From CF-46 sp042408445 (GTDB lineage Bacteria > Chloroflexota > Limnocylindria > Limnocylindrales > CSP1-4): DNA of 64,000 nt. Below the pieces are notes generated by a model, which saw only the letters and a list, made by a program, of their open reading frames with translations, ran no database searches and was not told where the DNA came from. A program made the translations under genes and the position numbers. Positions 61,934 through 64,000 of this stretch are shown here, one piece after another; positions within the stretch are counted from its first letter, which is position 1, and the number at the start of each line of letters is the position of its first letter. The stretch spans positions 1 through 64,000 of the forward strand of contig JBHORC010000006.1 in NCBI GenBank assembly GCA_042408445.1, in the 5' to 3' direction.

Positions 61934-63625
61934 TCAACCGCCGACCACGATCGCCTGGCCGCCCTCGCCGAGCTGGCCGAACCGTTCGAGGATCCGCCCG
62001 TCTGCGGCATCGTGGATCGTGAGCGAGCCCTCCCACGGCACGGTTTCCCCGGCTGCGTTGACGCTTGCCATCCCGGTCGCCGCGATCGCCCGCCCGCCCA
62101 GGACCGGACGCAGCGCGACGTACAGCGCCGCCGGGTCCCAGCGATCGACCATCGCCAGGGTCTGGGGGTCGAAGACGAACACCCCGAGGCTCGGCTGCAT
62201 CGGCAGGTTCCCCTGCGCGTTAGGGGAGAAGCCGAGCGCGTAGAGCCGGCTCCCGTCGGGCGCACCGACCAGCTGCGGCAGCGAGAAGAACGACAGGCCG
62301 CCGGCGACGGGAACCCATTGCGGCGTCACGCCGCCGATTGGCGCATCGCCGGCTGCCTCCTCGGCGAGCGGGTCGTAGGTCTTCGTGTCCACGGCGCCGG
62401 ACCGCGTGTCGATCCGGACCAGCGTCAGCGCCGTCGAGTCCCACAGCCACACCGCTTCGTTCGCCGTGTCCATCAAGGGGTCCGTGTAGTACGCGCTCGT
62501 ATCCGGCACGTCGATCCGCCGGCGCAGGGCACCGTCCGGCCCGAGGACCGAAATGTTCCACCTCGCGATCTGCGCGCCGTTGCCGGCGTCACCGGGAATG
62601 GCGGAGCAGGCCGCCACGAAGGACGCCGGGCCCAGCCAGCGCATCGCCCCGCAGAACGGCGGCAGGTCGCCGAGACCCGGCGCGACGGTCGGCGTCGTCG
62701 GGTCGCCGCCGTCGATCGCGACACGCCAGCCGGCCGCCTCGGTCGGGCCGCTGCCATCCGCCGTCGGAATCTCGAGCGTCCCCCAGACGAACGCCTCGGA
62801 GCCTGACGGCGATCGGCTCACGAAGGGACCGAAGACGAACGAGCTCGGCCCGCTGCCGCCGCCGAATGGCGTGGGCGTCGGCGACGGCATCGGCGGCAGC
62901 TGCTGCGACCCGAGCGCCAGCCACGGACCGAGCGACGGTCGGACGAGATCGATCGATGCGACCGAGTACGACCACCCGGTCGGCGAGGGCATGGCGACCG
63001 CGAGCAGGGCCGATCGCCCGTCGGCGGCAATGTCGACCGCCGTCTGCGGCCCCTGGTCCACCGTGACGCTCGGCCCGAGCGCTGCGACAACCGTCCGCGA
63101 TTGCTCGCGGCCGTCGCGATCCACCCGGACCACCTGGACGTCCCGGGTCATCGACCCGGTGTCGTACCGGTCGTTCATGCAGACGCAGATCCAGTCATCC
63201 CCGCCTGGCCCGGGGATCATCACGTCGCGCCCGGGTTCCAGGGCGACGCTCGGGACGACGATCCCGGTCGCGAGATCCAGCACGTGGAAGGAGTCCGTCG
63301 CGACCCCGATCCGGCCGTCGATCGTGACGCCCGGCGGCTTGGTCAGCGGGGGGAGCGGCGTTGGCACGATCGGCGTCTCGAAGCCGGCTCGCGTCGGCGA
63401 CGGTGACGGTGACGGAGTCGCCTCCGGTGTCGGCGTGGCGAAGAATGCGACGTCGAAGTTCGGGCGATTGGCAAGCCGGGGGCCGATGAACCCGACCGCG
63501 ACGAGCGCCGCACCCACCAGGAGGACGATCGCGGCGAGCAGCCGCCGACGCCGGTCACGGCCAGCGCCGCCACCGAGCCGATGCGGGACGACGGCAAACC
63601 CCCGATCCGGGCCGCGCTCGCTCAC
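61934..63625 (-). CDS. Membrane-anchored propeller-like protein
   Basis: This 563-aa protein is of unknown function. It has a basic N-terminus, one helix (about 29-50), a Thr/Pro/Ser linker (about 60-95) and a long beta-rich extracellular domain with repeats such as FHVLDLATGIVV, AVDIAADGRSALLAV and GVFVFDPQTLAMVDRWDP, consistent with a beta-propeller. GTG 63625 is chosen over GTG 63640 because TACGGT lies six bases upstream. It is divergent from the threonine aldolase gene. Confidence 0.78.
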   Translation of the reverse strand: MSERGPDRGFAVVPHRLGGGAGRDRRRRLLAAIVLLVGAALVAVGFIGPRLANRPNFDVAFFATPTPEATPSPSPSPTRAGFETPIVPTPLPPLTKPPGVTIDGRIGVATDSFHVLDLATGIVVPSVALEPGRDVMIPGPGGDDWICVCMNDRYDTGSMTRDVQVVRVDRDGREQSRTVVAALGPSVTVDQGPQTAVDIAADGRSALLAVAMPSPTGWSYSVASIDLVRPSLGPWLALGSQQLPPMPSPTPTPFGGGSGPSSFVFGPFVSRSPSGSEAFVWGTLEIPTADGSGPTEAAGWRVAIDGGDPTTPTVAPGLGDLPPFCGAMRWLGPASFVAACSAIPGDAGNGAQIARWNISVLGPDGALRRRIDVPDTSAYYTDPLMDTANEAVWLWDSTALTLVRIDTRSGAVDTKTYDPLAEEAAGDAPIGGVTPQWVPVAGGLSFFSLPQLVGAPDGSRLYALGFSPNAQGNLPMQPSLGVFVFDPQTLAMVDRWDPAALYVALRPVLGGRAIAATGMASVNAAGETVPWEGSLTIHDAADGRILERFGQLGEGGQAIVVGG

Positions 63626-63631
63626 GTGGCC

Positions 63632-63637
63632 ACCGTA
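63632..63637 (-). promoter_or_regulatory. -10-like hexamer before propeller gene
   Basis: TACGGT on the minus strand ends six bases before the GTG at 63625. Confidence 0.4.
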
Positions 63638-63687
63638 CACCGCGAGCGTTGCCGCGCCGCCGCCGGAGCGTCCGGTCCACCCGACCT

Positions 63688-63693
63688 ATACTC
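63688..63693 (+). promoter_or_regulatory. -10 element of threonine aldolase gene
   Basis: TATACT, five of six matching TATAAT, ends eight bases before the ATG at 63702. No ribosome site lies between. Confidence 0.6.
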
Positions 63694-63701
63694 GCCGCCC
63701 A

Positions 63702-64000
63702 TGACCGCGATCGACCTCCGTTCCGACACCGTGACCCACCCGTCGCCTCCGATGCGGGCCGCCATGGCGGCCGCCGAGGTGGGCGATGACGTGTGGCGCG
63801 AGGACCCGACCGTGAACGCGCTCGAGGAGCGCGCAGCGGAGCTGCTGGGCAAGGAGGCGGGGCTGTTCGTCTCGTCGGGGACGATGGGCAACCTCGTGTC
63901 ATTGATGGCCCACGTCCCGCGCGGCGGCGAGATCATCGCCGGCGCCCAGAGCCACATCGTCCGGGACGAGGCGGCGGGCCATGCCGTCGTCGTCGGAGCG
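63702..64000 (+). CDS. ltaE: Low-specificity L-threonine aldolase, N-terminal part
   Basis: The frame runs off the right edge, so only the first 99 residues are visible. It begins with IDLRSDTVTHPSPPMRAAM and has GDDVWREDPTVNALEER and LFVSSGTMGNLVSLMAH, which are characteristic of the PLP-dependent aldolase that splits L-threonine or allo-threonine into glycine and acetaldehyde. ATG 63702 lies directly after a TATACT hexamer. The glycine link to the demethylation genes upstream may be coincidental. Confidence 0.92.

Noticed and set aside
61651..62022. Plus-strand 123-codon frame
   Set aside because: It runs across the tRNA-Asp gene and its terminator on the opposite strand and has no protein features.
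1..64000. CRISPR array, insertion sequence, prophage or integrated element
   Set aside because: No regularly spaced repeats, transposase, integrase or cas-like proteins were seen, and tRNA-Asp is not flanked by an integrase or a repeated tRNA end.

Overview
The window is very GC-rich (about 70% by eye), with almost every third codon position G or C and frequent GTG and TTG starts. There are no rRNA genes, phage genes, transposases or CRISPR arrays. Gene content (glycine betaine transport, dimethylglycine dehydrogenase with its own ETF, lysine 2,3-aminomutase, a LuxR-type AAA regulator, a tandem GGDEF/EAL protein, many TolB-like propeller and lipoprotein genes) suggests a free-living soil or freshwater bacterium. 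I favour a Chloroflexota lineage (Limnocylindria-like), with Actinomycetota as the alternative. This is inference from gene style, not from a marker gene.

Layout. 0.3-1.9 kb: a corrinoid protein divergent from an IclR regulator, with a perfect palindrome between them. 1.9-5.3 kb: an ECF sigma factor coupled to a membrane-tethered propeller protein (probable anti-sigma), flanked by membrane proteins. 5.3-15.7 kb: a methylated-amine block with a choline-dehydrogenase-like GMC enzyme, EtfA, EtfB and a dimethylglycine/sarcosine dehydrogenase on the minus strand, divergent from a ProV/double-ProW/ProX betaine-type importer. 16-21 kb: a second ABC importer (binding protein, two permeases, ATPase) followed by a HAD phosphatase. 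21.2-25.3 kb: a 1356-residue HTH-GAFx3-GGDEF-GAF-GGDEF-EAL protein. 25.4-37.9 kb: mostly housekeeping genes, including cobalamin adenosyltransferase, a MIP18-type protein, a DUF885 peptidase, pabB and pabC, a P1-family peptidase, a two-domain rhodanese and a SirB1-like protein. 38-42.5 kb: a large LuxR regulator and an XRE regulator. 42.7-44.4 kb: lysine 2,3-aminomutase behind a perfect palindromic operator. 44.5-50.5 kb: tandem paralogous lipoproteins, and an MMPL transporter fused to a CrtC/AttH lipocalin-like domain. 50.6-57.4 kb: a zinc-ribbon protein, a ferric-reductase-like membrane cluster, ribokinase, an enoyl-ACP-reductase-like SDR and a yxlEFG-like ABC cluster. 57.5-64 kb: a CoA transferase, a PIG-L deacetylase, a frameshifted CapA, tRNA-Asp, a secreted propeller protein and the start of a threonine aldolase.

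How parts work together. The betaine importer, the dehydrogenase and the ETF form a plausible route from choline or betaine through dimethylglycine and sarcosine, with electrons passing to the quinone pool. The corrinoid protein could take part in a parallel methyl transfer. Many genes share a -10-like TANNNT hexamer only 6-9 bases before the start codon, which points to leaderless mRNAs. This pattern was used to choose several starts.

The strongest candidates for something new are the MMPL-lipocalin fusion with a buried lipobox, the widespread leaderless promoter signature, the double-GGDEF regulator and the palindrome-controlled lysine aminomutase.
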